From DASSUW01 sp963806395 (lineage in GTDB: Bacteria; Actinomycetota; Thermoleophilia; Solirubrobacterales; Solirubrobacteraceae): a stretch of 64,000 nucleotides of DNA. The stretch lies in assembly GCA_963806395.1 (NCBI GenBank), contig CAWDYI010000019.1, positions 124,001 through 188,000 of the forward strand, written 5' to 3'. Shown piece after piece: positions 16,791 through 27,099 of this stretch (position 1 is the stretch's first letter; each line of letters starts with the position of its first letter). The position numbers and the translations under genes are program-made. The notes below the pieces were generated by a model. The model saw only the letters and a list, made by a program, of their open reading frames with translations, had not been told where the DNA came from and searched no databases.

Positions 16791-19700
16791 GTGCCACTCG
16801 CAGCCTTCACGCCTCAGGTCAGTGAGTGGTTCTCGCGTGCGTTCGCGGCCCCCACGCCCGCCCAGGCGCAGGCGTGGCCCGCGATCGCGACGGGCGAGCA
16901 CACGCTGATCTCGGCCCCGACCGGGTCGGGCAAGACGCTCGCCGCGTTCCTGTGGGCGCTCGACCGGATGGTCGCCGAGCCGACCGCCGACCGGACGCGG
17001 CTCGTCTACGTGTCACCGCTGAAGGCGCTCTCGTACGACATCGAGAAGAACCTGCGCGCCCCGCTGCGCGGCATCGGTGCGGATGTGAAGGTCGGCATCC
17101 GCACCGGTGACACGCCGCAGAAGGACCGGCGGGACATGTTGCGCCACCCGCCCGACATCCTGATCACGACGCCGGAGTCGCTGTACCTGATGCTCACGAG
17201 CCAGGCGGCGAAGATCTTCGACGGCGTCGAGCAGGTGATCGTCGACGAGATCCACTCGGTCGCGCAGACCAAGCGCGGCGCCCATCTCGCGCTCACGCTC
17301 GAGCGGCTCGCCGAGGCGGCCGGGCGCGACGTCCAGCGGATCGGCCTGTCGGCCACCCAGAACCCGCTCGAGGAGGTCGGTCGGTTCCTCGTCGGCCCCA
17401 AGCGGACGTGCACGATCGTCGACACCGGCATGCGCAAGCCGCTCGACCTGATGATCCACGTGCCGGTCGAGTCGATGGTGGAGCCGGGTGACGCCGGCGT
17501 CGAGCTCGACCCGTTCGAGGGCACCGGCCAGGAGGCGGCGCGGAAGTCGATCTGGCCGGCGATCTACCCCAAGCTGCTGGAGCTGGTGCGCGAGCACCGC
17601 TCGACGCTGATCTTCGTCAACAACCGCCGCGGCGCCGAGCGGCTCGCGCTGCGCCTGAACGAGCTGGCGGACGAGCCGATCGCGCGCGCCCACCACGGCT
17701 CGCTGGCGCGCGAGGAGCGCCTGCTCGTCGAGGATCTGCTGAAGGCGGGCGAGCTGCCGTGCCTGGTCGCCACGTCGAGCCTCGAGCTGGGGATCGACAT
17801 GGGCGCGATCGACCTCGTGCTGCAGGTCGAGTCGCCGAAGTCGGTCACCGCCGGGCTGCAGCGGATCGGCCGCGCCGGCCACAACGTCGGCGACACCTCG
17901 AAGGGCAGGATCTTCCCGAAGTTCCGCGCCGACCTCGTCGAGTGCGCGGTGGTCGCGCAGCGCATGCGCGAGGGGAAGATCGAGACGACCGTCGTACCGC
18001 GCAACCCGCTCGACGTGCTCGCGCAGCAGGTCGTCGCGATGGCCGCCTCGGCGGGCGACGACGGCCTGAACGTCGACGCGCTGTACGCGCTCGTCACGCG
18101 CACGTACACGTACGCCGAGCTCTCCCGCCCCCAGCTCGAGAACGTGCTCGACATGCTCGACGGCCGCTATCCGTCGGAGGAGTTCGGCGAGCTGCGCGCG
18201 CGGATCGTGTGGGACCGGGTCAACGGCACGATCCGGCCGCGCCGCGGCGCCCGCGCGCTGGCGATCACCAACGCCGGCACGATCCCCGATCGCGGGCTGT
18301 TCTCCGTCAACCTGCCCGACGGCCGACGGGTCGGCGAGCTCGACGAGGAGATGGTCTACGAGGCCCGCCCGGGCCAGACGTTCCTGCTCGGCGCATCGAG
18401 CTGGCGGATCGAGGACATCACGCGCGACCGCGTGATCGTCACGCCCGCTCCCGGCGTCCCGGCGGCGGTGCCGTTCTGGAAGGGCGACGGCCTCGGCCGG
18501 CCGCGCGAGCTCGGTGAGGCGATCGGCGCCTTCGCGCGCTGGGCCGTCGACCAGGAGCCCAAGACGCTCGAGCGCGACTACCACCTCGACGACCTCGCCG
18601 CCGGCAACCTCGTCGAGTTCCTGCGCGAGCAGCAGGCCGCCACGCGCGTGCTGCCGAGCGACCGCACGATCGTGATCGAGCGCTTCCGCGACGAGATCGG
18701 CGACTGGCGGCTATGCATCCTGTCGCCCTACGGCGGGCGCGTGCACGCCACGTGGGGCCTCGCGCTGAGCGCCCGGATCCGCGAGCAGTACGGCCTCGAG
18801 TCCGACGCGATCTGGTCCGACGACGGGATCATCGTCCACCTGCCCGACGCCGACGAGCCGGTGGGCGCGGACCGAGCTCGTGATGGTCGAGCCGGACGAC
18901 CTCGAGGACCTCGTGGTCGGCGAGCTCGGCGGCTCGGCGCTGTTCGGCGCGCGGTTCCGCGAGAACGCCGGTCGCGCGCTGCTGATCCCGCGCGCCTACC
19001 CCGGCCGCCGCACGCCGCTGTGGCAGCAGCGCCTGAAGAGCCAGTCGCTGCTCGAGGTCGCCAAGCGCTACGGGCAGTTCCCGATCGTGCTGGAGACCTA
19101 CCGCGAGTGCCTGCGCGACGTGCTCGACGTCCCCGGCCTCCAGGAGCTGCTGCGCGCGCTGCACTCGCGCGAGCTGAGCCTGGTCGAGGTCGAGACGCCG
19201 ACCGCCTCGCCGTACGCCTCGTCGCTGCTGTTCGACTACGTCGCCACGTACATGTACGAGGGCGACACGCCGAACGCGGAGCGCCGGGCGGCGGCGCTCG
19301 CGCTCGACCGCGACCTGCTGCGCGAGCTGCTCGGCCAGGAGGAGCTGCGCGAGCTGATCGACCCGACCGCGCTCGAGCAGGTCGAGGCCGACCTCCAGCG
19401 CCTGTCCGAGCGCACGCGGGCGGACTAGCGTCGACGCGATGCACGACGTGCTGCGGCGCGTCGGCGACCTCACGCTCGACGAGGCGCGGCTCCGTGCCGA
19501 CGACGCCGACGGCGTGGCTGGAGCAGCTCGGCGCCGAGCGCCGCGCCGTCCGCCTGCGCGTCGGCGGCGAGCCGCGCTGGATCGCCGCCGAGGACGCGGG
19601 CCTGTACCGCGACGCGCTCGGCGCGGTGCCGCCGTCCGGGCTCCCGGAGGTGTTCCTGGAGGACGTTCCGAACGCGATGGAGCGGCTCGTGCGCCGCTTC

Positions 19701-21149
19701 GCGCGCACCCACGGGCCGTTCGAGGCGAGCGAGCTGCAGGGAGCGCTACGGGCTCGACCTCACGCCCGTGCTCGCCGGCCTCGAGCGCGCCGGTGAGCTG
19801 GTGCGGGGCGAGCTGCGGCCCGGGGGCACGCGGCGCGAGTGGTGCGACCCGGAGGTGCTGCGCCGGCTCCGGCGGGCGTCGCTGGCCGCGCTGCGCAAGG
19901 AGATCGAACCGGCCGACCAGCGTGCGCTGGCGCGGTTCATGCCGAGCTGGCAGGGCGTCGACCGCCACCCCGCGTCCGGCGCCGGGATCGACCGGCTGCG
20001 CGACGTGCTGGTGCCGCTGCAGGGCCTGGCGCTGCCGGTCGAGGTGTGGGAGCGCGACGTGCTGCCGCGCCGAACCGGCGCCTATTCGCCGTCGTGGCTG
20101 GACCAGCTGTGCGCGGCAGGCGAGCTCGTGTGGGTCGGCGCCGGGTCGCTCGGGCGGCGGTCCGGGCGCGTGGCGATCTACTTCCGCGAGGACGCGGCGC
20201 TGCTCGGCGCACCGCCCGCGCCACCGGCGCCCGAGGGCGGCCTGCACGACGCGCTGCGTGCGCGGCTGGCGGCCGGCGCGTGCTTCTTCACCGACCTGCT
20301 GACCGATGTGCCGGGCGTGCCGACCGAGGAGCTGGTCGAGGCGCTGTGGGACCTCGTGTGGGCCGGAGAGGCGACCAACGACGCCTGGGCGCCGCTGCGC
20401 TCGCCGAAGCTGACCGCGGCCGCGCCGTGGAGCCAGAAGGCGCGCGCCGATCGCCGCCGCAGCTTCTCCACCCGCCGCCGTGGCGCGACGCCGACCGTTC
20501 AGGGCCGCTGGTCGCTGACCGCCTCGCTGTTCGCGGGCGACGATCCCGCCGCGCGGCGCCGCTCCCAGGCCGAGCTGCTGCTCGAGCGCTACGGCATCGT
20601 CACCCGCGAGCAGGTGCTGGCCGAGGGCATCCCCGGCGGCTTCTCGTCGCTGTACGACTCGTTCGTGGCGCTGGAGACGATCGGCGTCGCCCGCCGCGGC
20701 TACTTCATCGAGGGCCTCGGGGGCGCGCAGTTCGCCCTGCCCGGCGCGGTCGAGCGGCTGCGCGCGCAACGCGACGACGACGATGCGCCGCCCGTCGTGC
20801 TCGCCGCCACCGATCCGGCGCAGCCGTACGGCGCCGTCCTGAAGTGGCCGACGAACCGAGGGTCGCTCCCCTGCCCGCACGGCCGGCGCCTATGTCGTGC
20901 TCGCCGGTGCCGAGCCGGTGCTGTACGTCGAGCGCGGCGGCAAGGGCCTGCAGATCCTTGTCGCCGAGGACGATCCGCGCCTGACGCCGACGCCTCGAGG
21001 CGCTCGTGGAAGCCGTGCAGCGCAGCCGCGTACGGCGGCTGGCGATCGAGCGCGTCAACGGCGAACCGGTGGTCGGCTCGCCCTACGAGGCGGTCCTGCT
21101 GGACCTCGGCTTCCGCGCGGGGCCGCGCAAGCTCACGCTGACCGCGTAA
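16791..21149 (+). pseudogene. lhr: Lhr-type DEAD/DEAH helicase, split by six +1 shifts
   Basis: A full-length Lhr helicase (about 1451 codons if six single inserted bases are removed). The first 690 residues are unbroken: Walker A APTGSGKT, DEIH, SATQNPLEEV, TSSLELGIDMG and QRIGRAGH. Shifts occur near 18870, 19422, 19505, 19742, 20855 and 20995, and each moves the frame by +1. The winged-helix and C-terminal Lhr domains (QRSRVRRLAIERVNG near the end) continue perfectly between shifts. GTG 16791 is leaderless with TACCCT seven bases upstream. The product would be a 3'-5' single-stranded-DNA translocase in DNA repair. Uniform +1 direction suggests a systematic assembly error. Confidence 0.8.
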
Positions 21150-23061
21150 CCGGCCGGGCCAGCAGCCAGGTCGTCAGCTCGCCGGCCGGGAGCGGTCGTG
21201 ACAGGTGGTAGCCCTGCGCCGTGTCGCAGCTCAGCGTGGCCAGCTCGAGCATCACGTCCTCCGTCTCCACACCCTCGGCGACGACCACCAGGCCGAGGTT
21301 GCGAGCAAGGTCGATGGTCGACCGCACGATCACCGCGTCGTTCTCGTCCTCGGCCATGCCGGCGACGAACGAGCGGTCGATCTTGACCTCGTCGAGCGGA
21401 AGCCGCTTGAGGTAGGCCAGTGACGAATGACCGGTGCCGAAGTCGTCGAGCGACAGCCGCACGCCAAGGTCGCGCAGGCGCTCGAGCACGTCGATGGCGC
21501 GTTCGGGATCGGACATGACCGTGTGCTCGGAGATCTCGCACTCCAACCGATCCCCGGCCACGCCGTGGCGTGCGAGCAGCGCTGCGATCGCGTCCGGCAG
21601 CGTCACGTCGACGATGTTCGCCGCCGCGAGGTTCACGGCCACGGGAAGGTCGATGCCCTGCGCGCTCCAGGAGCACTGCTGGGCGAGCGCCGAGTCCAGG
21701 ACCCAGCGGGTGAGATCGGCGACCGCGCCTGTGCGGGCGGCGAGCGGCACGAACTCGTCGGGCGGCAGCAGCCCGCGCGTCGGATGCTGCCAGCGCACGA
21801 GCGCCTCCACGCCGACCACGTCGCCGGTGTCGAGCGCCACCTTCGGCTGGAAGTGCAGGATGAGCTCGTCACCGGAGATCGCGCGACGGAGCTCGGCCAG
21901 GAGACCGAGCCGGTCGGCCGAGTACGGATCACGCTCGGTGCTGTAGATCGACACGCCGCGGCGGCCACGCTTGGCGTCGTACATCGCGACGTCCGCCCGC
22001 TGCAGCAGCGTGCTGACCGTCGCGCCGTGGTCGGGATAGAGCGCCGCGCCGATGCTCGCCTCGAGGGCGACCGCCACGCCGCGCAGCGCGAACGGACTCC
22101 GGAGCGCATCCTGCAGGCGTCCTGCGAGCTCCGCGACCGCGCCGCGGTGCGGCAGCCCATCGAGCAGGACCGCGAACTCGTCGCCGCCGAACCGCGCCAG
22201 CGTGTCCCCCTGGCGCAACGCGCCGCGGAGTCGCTCGGCGACCTCGACGAGCAGCTCGTCGCCGTGCTCGTGCCCGAGCGTGTCGTTGACCTCCTTGAAG
22301 CGGTCGAGATCGATCAGCAGGATTGCCGCGGGGTGGTCGCCGCGCAGCGCGCGCTCGGCGCGAAGGTGCAGCAGCGAGCGGTTGGGCAGACCGGTGAGCG
22401 CGTCATGCAGCGCCTGGTGACGGAGGCGGCGGGAGGCGGCCGCAACGATCCGGAACAGCGCCGCGAAGAGGATCACGAGGCCGCCGCCGAGCAGCAGGTA
22501 CACGACGAGGACGTCGTCGCGGATCTCCTGCGCGACCGGCCCGTAGGACATGTAGAGCTCGAGCACACCGACGGGCTCGCCGCCGGCCGCCAGCCGGACG
22601 GGGACGTAGACCTCGAGCGTCCGCGCACCGGTGCCGTCATCGAGGACGCCGGCTTCGAGGTTGCGCACCGTCTTGCCGCGGAGCGCGACGCCGACGTTTC
22701 CGCCTCGGAACGCCCAACTGCCGATCGCCGTGCGGTCGTCGGAGTAGACCAGCCGGAGGTCGCGGTTGAACACCTTCACACGCAGGATCCGGTTGTCGGC
22801 GAAGTACTGCTTGCCGACCTCGCGGTCGAGCTCCTTGAGGCGCGTGAGCGCGATCGGGTACCGAAGGTCATCGGCGGCGAGGCTCGGCTGCACACCCAAC
22901 TGCGAGATCACTTCCGCGTTCTTCACCGCACGCCCGAGTGCGCGGTCCTCGATCTGGTGCTTGAGCACCACGCCGACCACGAGGCCGAGGGCAGCCATGA
23001 CGAGCAAGCCCATGGCGGTGAACCGCCCGAGCAGGGAGAAGCGATCTGACCACGGCCTCAT
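21133..23061 (-). CDS. Membrane GGDEF-EAL protein (c-di-GMP turnover)
   Basis: A 642-residue signalling protein. A transmembrane helix at about 14-34 and a second near 175-195 enclose an extracytoplasmic sensor. The GGDEF domain follows (LTGLPNRSLL, then ARFGGDEFAVLL), then an EAL domain with EALVRW, DDFGTGHSSL and KIDRSF. Key residues of both domains look intact, so it could make or degrade c-di-GMP; the balance cannot be read. The start MRPWSDRF was chosen over an upstream ATG because the latter would translate the 44-base repeat element. Its 3' end overlaps lhr by 17 bp. Confidence 0.9.
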   Translation of the reverse strand: MRPWSDRFSLLGRFTAMGLLVMAALGLVVGVVLKHQIEDRALGRAVKNAEVISQLGVQPSLAADDLRYPIALTRLKELDREVGKQYFADNRILRVKVFNRDLRLVYSDDRTAIGSWAFRGGNVGVALRGKTVRNLEAGVLDDGTGARTLEVYVPVRLAAGGEPVGVLELYMSYGPVAQEIRDDVLVVYLLLGGGLVILFAALFRIVAAASRRLRHQALHDALTGLPNRSLLHLRAERALRGDHPAAILLIDLDRFKEVNDTLGHEHGDELLVEVAERLRGALRQGDTLARFGGDEFAVLLDGLPHRGAVAELAGRLQDALRSPFALRGVAVALEASIGAALYPDHGATVSTLLQRADVAMYDAKRGRRGVSIYSTERDPYSADRLGLLAELRRAISGDELILHFQPKVALDTGDVVGVEALVRWQHPTRGLLPPDEFVPLAARTGAVADLTRWVLDSALAQQCSWSAQGIDLPVAVNLAAANIVDVTLPDAIAALLARHGVAGDRLECEISEHTVMSDPERAIDVLERLRDLGVRLSLDDFGTGHSSLAYLKRLPLDEVKIDRSFVAGMAEDENDAVIVRSTIDLARNLGLVVVAEGVETEDVMLELATLSCDTAQGYHLSRPLPAGELTTWLLARPVTRSA

Positions 23062-23098
23062 ACCCCGGTAGTCGGCGAAAACGGCCGGGGATGAAGTA

Positions 23099-23142
23099 TG
23101 CGGCTTGCTCGCACTCGCAGGCTCGCGCGAGCGCCTTAGCAT
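23099..23142 (-). repeat. 44-base palindromic element, copy 1 (before nei)
   Basis: Read on the minus strand: ATGCTAA, GGC, an 8-bp stem (GCTCGCGC / GTGCGAGC), a ten-base loop GAGCCTGCGA, AA, GCC, GCA. The second copy is at 28642-28685 (39 of 44 bases identical). The plus-strand end reads TAGCAT (23137-23142), the -10 box seven bases before the leaderless nei start. Four of the five differences lie in the stem and keep pairing. Confidence 0.75.
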
Positions 23143-23149
23143 CAGGGGC

Positions 23150-23923
23150 GTGCCCGAGGGCGACACGATCCACTACGCCGCGAGCCGGATCCGAACGGTG
23201 CTCGCCGGTCACGTGCCGGACGCGATCGCCACCCCGCATCCGCGGTTCGGCCGCGACCGCTGGCCCGAGCGGCTGGCCGGCCGCACGGTGACCGCCGTCG
23301 ACGCCCACGGCAAGCACCTGTTCCTGCGCTTCGAGGGCGGGCTGGTGATCCACTCGCACCTGCGGATGACGGGCGCCTGGCGCGTGCGGGAGCGCGGGCG
23401 GCCCGCACCCAGGACGACCTGGCTCGCGCTCGAACGGGGCGATCACGAGGTGCTGCAGCTCAAAGGGCCGGTGCTGGAGCTGATGACCGAGTCGCGCACG
23501 CGGTTCGACCAGCGGTTGGCGGGCCTCGGCCCCGACATCCTCGCGGACGAGTTCGACGAGGCGGCGTTCCTGCGCCGCCTGCGCGGGGACGACCCGACGC
23601 GGCCGATCGGCGTCGCGCTGCTCGACCAGCGCACGATCGCCGGGATCGGGAACGTGTGGAAGGTCGAGAGCTGCTTCGCGGCCGGCATCGACCCGTGGCG
23701 GGCCACCGGCCGGGTCAGCGACGACGAGGCGCTGGCGATCGTGCGCGCATGCCGGCCGCGGATGCAGCAGTCCGCTCGCGACGGCAGGCAGGACCGCTGG
23801 CGGCGGATCTACAACGCCGCCGGCAGGCCGTGCCCGCGCTGCGGGCCGCCGGCGCTGGTCAAGTCCCGCGGCCAGGGAGACGACAACCGAATTACCTTCT
23901 GGTGTCCGACCTGCCAACACTGA
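23150..23923 (+). CDS. nei: Fpg/Nei-family DNA glycosylase (endonuclease VIII-like)
   Basis: A 257-residue bifunctional DNA glycosylase/AP lyase that removes oxidised bases. The GTG start gives the processed N-terminus PEGDTI, with Pro2 as nucleophile and Glu3 catalytic; PEGDT is the Nei-type variant. A lysine in HGKHLFLRF, the H2TH segment GIGNVWKVE and a C-terminal zinc finger (CPRCG, then FWCPTCQ) are all present. The promoter is TAGCAT at the end of the 44-base element, giving a leaderless mRNA. The GDPD gene overlaps its 3' end by 22 bp. Confidence 0.92.
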   Translation: MPEGDTIHYAASRIRTVLAGHVPDAIATPHPRFGRDRWPERLAGRTVTAVDAHGKHLFLRFEGGLVIHSHLRMTGAWRVRERGRPAPRTTWLALERGDHEVLQLKGPVLELMTESRTRFDQRLAGLGPDILADEFDEAAFLRRLRGDDPTRPIGVALLDQRTIAGIGNVWKVESCFAAGIDPWRATGRVSDDEALAIVRACRPRMQQSARDGRQDRWRRIYNAAGRPCPRCGPPALVKSRGQGDDNRITFWCPTCQH

Positions 23924-24615
23924 GACGCGTCGGCCACAAGGGGGCCGACCACATCACGCCCGGCAACACTGCCGCGTCATTCGACGCCGCGCTGGCGGCG
24001 GGCGTCGACATGATCGAGTTCGACGTCCTGCCGGAGGACATGCACCGGCCCGCGGACAGCCGCCTGCTGCTGTCGCACGACTACGGACACGACCTGGCGG
24101 CGGCGCTGACGCTCGACGAGGGCCTCGCCCACCTCGCGTCGTCCCCGTTCACGGACACCGAGCTCGACGTCGACCTCAAGCTGCCGGGCTACGAGGCGCG
24201 CGTCGTCGAGGCGCTGCGCGCGCACGGCCTGGTCGAGCGCGCGCTGGTGTCGAGCACGTTCATGCGCAGCCTGGTGGCCGTCCGCGCGCTCGAGCCGCGG
24301 CTGCGGCTCGGCTGGTCGGTCCCGCGCGCCCGGCGCGACTACACCGCCTCGAAGCTGTGGGCGGTGCCCGCGTACGCGATGGCGTGGCGGATCCGGCGCC
24401 GGCTCCCGGAGGCCGCGCGCGAGCACCTCGAGGCCGGCCGCTGCGACGCGGTGATGGCGCACTGGCGCGTCGTCTCGCACGAGCTCGTGGAGGCGATCGG
24501 CGAGGCGGGCGGCGAGCTGTACGTGTGGACGGTCGACGACGCGGCGCGCATCCGCAGGCTCGAGGCGATGGGCGTCACCGGCGTGATCACGAACGATCCG
24601 CGCCTCTTCGACTGA
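23902..24615 (+). CDS. Glycerophosphodiester phosphodiesterase
   Basis: A 237-residue GDPD-family enzyme hydrolysing glycerophosphodiesters to an alcohol and glycerol-3-phosphate. The catalytic elements are visible: GHKG (His of the HRG motif), PGNTAASF, MIEFDVL (Glu and Asp metal ligands) and LLLSHDY (second His). The C-terminal part has LYVWTVDD and GVTGVITNDP as in the family. The GTG start lies inside the nei gene, so the two are coupled. It has no signal peptide and is probably cytosolic. Confidence 0.88.
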   Translation: MSDLPTLRRVGHKGADHITPGNTAASFDAALAAGVDMIEFDVLPEDMHRPADSRLLLSHDYGHDLAAALTLDEGLAHLASSPFTDTELDVDLKLPGYEARVVEALRAHGLVERALVSSTFMRSLVAVRALEPRLRLGWSVPRARRDYTASKLWAVPAYAMAWRIRRRLPEAAREHLEAGRCDAVMAHWRVVSHELVEAIGEAGGELYVWTVDDAARIRRLEAMGVTGVITNDPRLFD

Positions 24616-24667
24616 GCCAAGCTGAGCCCGCAGGGCGCCGCGCACCTTGCGGTGGCGGGGTCGTGTG

Positions 24668-25228
24668 ATGGAACCTGACAAGCGTCGTAGTACTCGCGTG
24701 ACCGGCACGATGACCCTTCCCGCAGCCCCCGCCCGTCAGCTCGCGCTCGACTTCGACGCGCTGTATCGGGCGGCGCGCGACGACGTGTTCGCGTACGTCG
24801 CGACCCTGCTACGCGACCGCGGCGCAGCCGAGGACGTGACCGCGGCCGCCTTCGAGCGCGCCTTCCGGCGCAGCAAGACCTACGACTCGCGGCGCGGCAC
24901 CGAGCGCGCCTGGCTGTTCGGCATCGCCCGCAACGCGGCGCTGGACGAGCTGCGCAAGCGCAAGCGCACGGCCGCGATGGTGACCGAGCCGGAGGCCGTG
25001 ACGCCTGAGCCGGAGGAGGAGCTCGATCGCGCGCTCCGGCGCGCCGCCGTCGAGACCGCGATGGCCAGCCTGCCGACCCGCGATCGCGAGCTGATCGCAC
25101 TCAAATTCCACGCGGGGCTCGACAACGCCGAGCTTGCCGCCGTGCTCGGCGTGAGCGTGACGAACGCCGGCACACGGCTGCACCGTGTCCTGACCAAGCT
25201 TCGTGAGGTGCTCGATGACCAGTCCTGA
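24668..25228 (+). CDS. ECF-type RNA polymerase sigma factor
   Basis: A 186-residue sigma-70 family member with only regions 2 and 4. Region 2 (about 37-95) includes LYRAARDDVFAYVATLLRD and AAEDVTAAAFERAFR, and region 4 (about 135-185) includes LPTRDRELIALKF and LAAVLGVSVTNAGTRLHRVL. An alternative ATG 42 bases downstream would still keep region 2 whole. It overlaps the following DUF4349 gene by 14 bp, the usual arrangement of a sigma factor with its regulator. I see no convincing ECF promoter of its own. Confidence 0.9.
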   Translation: MEPDKRRSTRVTGTMTLPAAPARQLALDFDALYRAARDDVFAYVATLLRDRGAAEDVTAAAFERAFRRSKTYDSRRGTERAWLFGIARNAALDELRKRKRTAAMVTEPEAVTPEPEEELDRALRRAAVETAMASLPTRDRELIALKFHAGLDNAELAAVLGVSVTNAGTRLHRVLTKLREVLDDQS

Positions 25229-26366
25229 GACCCTCGAGCTCGAGGCCGTCGACGCCGCCCTCGCGGGCCGCTACGTCGCCCCCGAGCACGCCGAGCTGGC
25301 CGAGCTCGCACTGTTGCTGCGCGACGAGCGGCCCGAGCCGACGCTCGTGTGGACGACCCACATGGATCGCCGCGTCGAGGCCGGATTTCCGGGCCGGCCG
25401 CGACGCCGGCCGCGGCTGCGGCTGGGCCAGTGGTGGAAGCCGATGGCCGTGGTGACGGGGCTCCTGGTCCCGGTCGTCCTGGCGGCCGCGCTGGCCGGGA
25501 GCGGCACCATCGGCAGCGAGGACGACGGCGGCGGCGGCGTCTCCGCGGCCGGCGACGCCGGCGGCGGCTCCGAGGAGAGCAGCTTGCAGGCGCCCGAGCC
25601 GGCGCGCGACGACGCCTCTGGCGGTGCGGTGACGGATCAGGCGGTGCCGCTGAGCCGCTCCACCAAGTCCGGCGACCCCGGCTCCGACGCCCGCCGCGGG
25701 CGCAAGGTCGAGCGCGCCGCCTCGCTCACGCTCTCCACGCCCCGGCGCGACCTCGACGAGGTGGCGAGCCGCGTCGGCAAGGTGACGGCCGACCTCGGCG
25801 GCTTCGTCGCCCGGTCCAGCATCAGCAGCTCCGGCGGCGGCGACATCCAGCTGCGCGTCCCCTCGAACCGGCTCGACGCGGCGATCCAGCGGATCTCCGA
25901 TCTCGGCCGCGTGCGCGACCTCACGCGCGAGTCGCAGGACATCACCTCCCAGGTCGTGTCCGCTCGCGACCGGCTCACGGACGCCCGCACCGAGCGCGAG
26001 AGCCTGCTGCGCCAGCTCGCCAACGCGGACACGCTCAACGAGACCGAGAGCATCCGCGCCCGGCTGGCGATCGTGTCGCAGGAGATCGCGGCGGCCCGGA
26101 ACTCGCTCCGGCGCGTCAACAACCGCGCGAACTTCGCCGACGTCTCCGTCCAGCTCGTGCCGCGTGGCGGCGACGACGCGGACGAGGGCGCGTGGACGCC
26201 GGGCGATGCGTTCGACGACGCGCTGCGCGTGCTCGAGGTCGCTGCCGGCGTCGCCGTGATCGCGGCGGCCGTGGTGGTGCCGCTGCTGATCGCCTGGCTG
26301 CTCGGCTGGGTCGCGACCCGGGGCGTCACGCGCCGGCGTCGCGAGCGGGCGCTCGACATGGCCTGA
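25215..26366 (+). CDS. DUF4349 membrane protein, probable anti-sigma partner
   Basis: A 383-residue protein. A soluble N-terminus (1-70) is followed by a transmembrane helix (about 77-96), a Gly/Ser-rich linker, a DUF4349 domain (about 165-325) with long heptad-rich coiled coil (ITSQVVSARDRLTDARTERES), and a C-terminal transmembrane helix (about 345-372). The N-terminal segment begins like the cytosolic part of an anti-sigma factor, but no zinc motif HxxxCxxC is present. Overlap with the ECF sigma gene suggests it holds that sigma factor at the membrane. That role is inferred. Confidence 0.8.
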   Translation: MTSPETLELEAVDAALAGRYVAPEHAELAELALLLRDERPEPTLVWTTHMDRRVEAGFPGRPRRRPRLRLGQWWKPMAVVTGLLVPVVLAAALAGSGTIGSEDDGGGGVSAAGDAGGGSEESSLQAPEPARDDASGGAVTDQAVPLSRSTKSGDPGSDARRGRKVERAASLTLSTPRRDLDEVASRVGKVTADLGGFVARSSISSSGGGDIQLRVPSNRLDAAIQRISDLGRVRDLTRESQDITSQVVSARDRLTDARTERESLLRQLANADTLNETESIRARLAIVSQEIAAARNSLRRVNNRANFADVSVQLVPRGGDDADEGAWTPGDAFDDALRVLEVAAGVAVIAAAVVVPLLIAWLLGWVATRGVTRRRRERALDMA

Positions 26367-26403
26367 CCGACTCCGACAGCCCTGTGACATGCTCCGGGCG
26401 ACC

Positions 26404-27099
26404 ATGCCCGCGAGCGCTGAGGAGACGGCCGCGTTGTTGGGCCGCGTGCCCGTGTTCGAGGAACTCGTGGAAGAGGACCTGCGCCGCGTCGCCGAGGTTA
26501 CGGTGCCGCGGCGCTTCGCCGCCGGCGACGTCGTGTTCCGCGAAGGCGACGACTCCGACACGTGCTACGTCGTGAGCTCCGGTCACGCACGCGCGGTCCG
26601 CGAGCACCCGGACGGCCGGCAGATCACGCTCGCCACGTTCGGCCCCGGCGACATCTTCGGCGAGCTGGCGATGTTCGACGACGAGCGCCGGTCGGCGACC
26701 GTCGAGGCGAACGACGAGCTCGAGGTGCTCGGCATCCTGGGCGGCGACATGCGGCGGCTGCTGCGCCGGCACCCCGACATGTCGGTCAAGCTCGTGATCT
26801 CGCTCGGGCGCCGGCTGCGGGCCGCCAACGAGCGACTCGCGCGGCAGTCGTTCCAGACCGTGCAGAGCCGCGTGGCCGCGGTGCTCGCGCAGCTCGTCGA
26901 GCAGGCGCAATCGGAGGGCGCGGCCGAGCGCGACATCGCGGTCGTCGCCACGCAGGCGGACCTGGCCAAGCTCGCGGGCTCGTCGCGCGAGTCGGCGAGC
27001 CGCTTCCTCGCCGTGCTCGAACGCGCGGGCGTGATCTCCCAGGGCCGCGGGCGGCTGACCGTCCACGATCCCGCGGCGCTCCAGGGCTATGTCTACTGA
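26404..27099 (+). CDS. Crp/Fnr-family transcriptional regulator
   Basis: A 231-residue regulator. The cyclic-nucleotide-binding fold spans about 15-130 (GDVVFREGDDSDTCYVV, GDIFGELAMFDDERRSATVEA). The C-terminal winged helix contains ATQADLAKLAGSSRESASRFL. The phosphate-binding cassette (FGELAMFDDERRSATV) has the cAMP-type layout. Its end overlaps the NUDIX gene by 11 bp, so a CRP-NUDIX-ASCH operon is likely, although ASCH also has its own -10 box. Confidence 0.9.
   Translation: MPASAEETAALLGRVPVFEELVEEDLRRVAEVTVPRRFAAGDVVFREGDDSDTCYVVSSGHARAVREHPDGRQITLATFGPGDIFGELAMFDDERRSATVEANDELEVLGILGGDMRRLLRRHPDMSVKLVISLGRRLRAANERLARQSFQTVQSRVAAVLAQLVEQAQSEGAAERDIAVVATQADLAKLAGSSRESASRFLAVLERAGVISQGRGRLTVHDPAALQGYVY

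Noticed and set aside
16791..21149. Programmed ribosomal frameshifting in lhr
   Set aside because: Six shifts without slippery heptamers or stimulatory structures are implausible for one gene; error or decay is simpler.
24668..24710. GGAACC as an autoregulated ECF -35 box
   Set aside because: No matching -10 at the right distance, and it lies inside the likely coding start.
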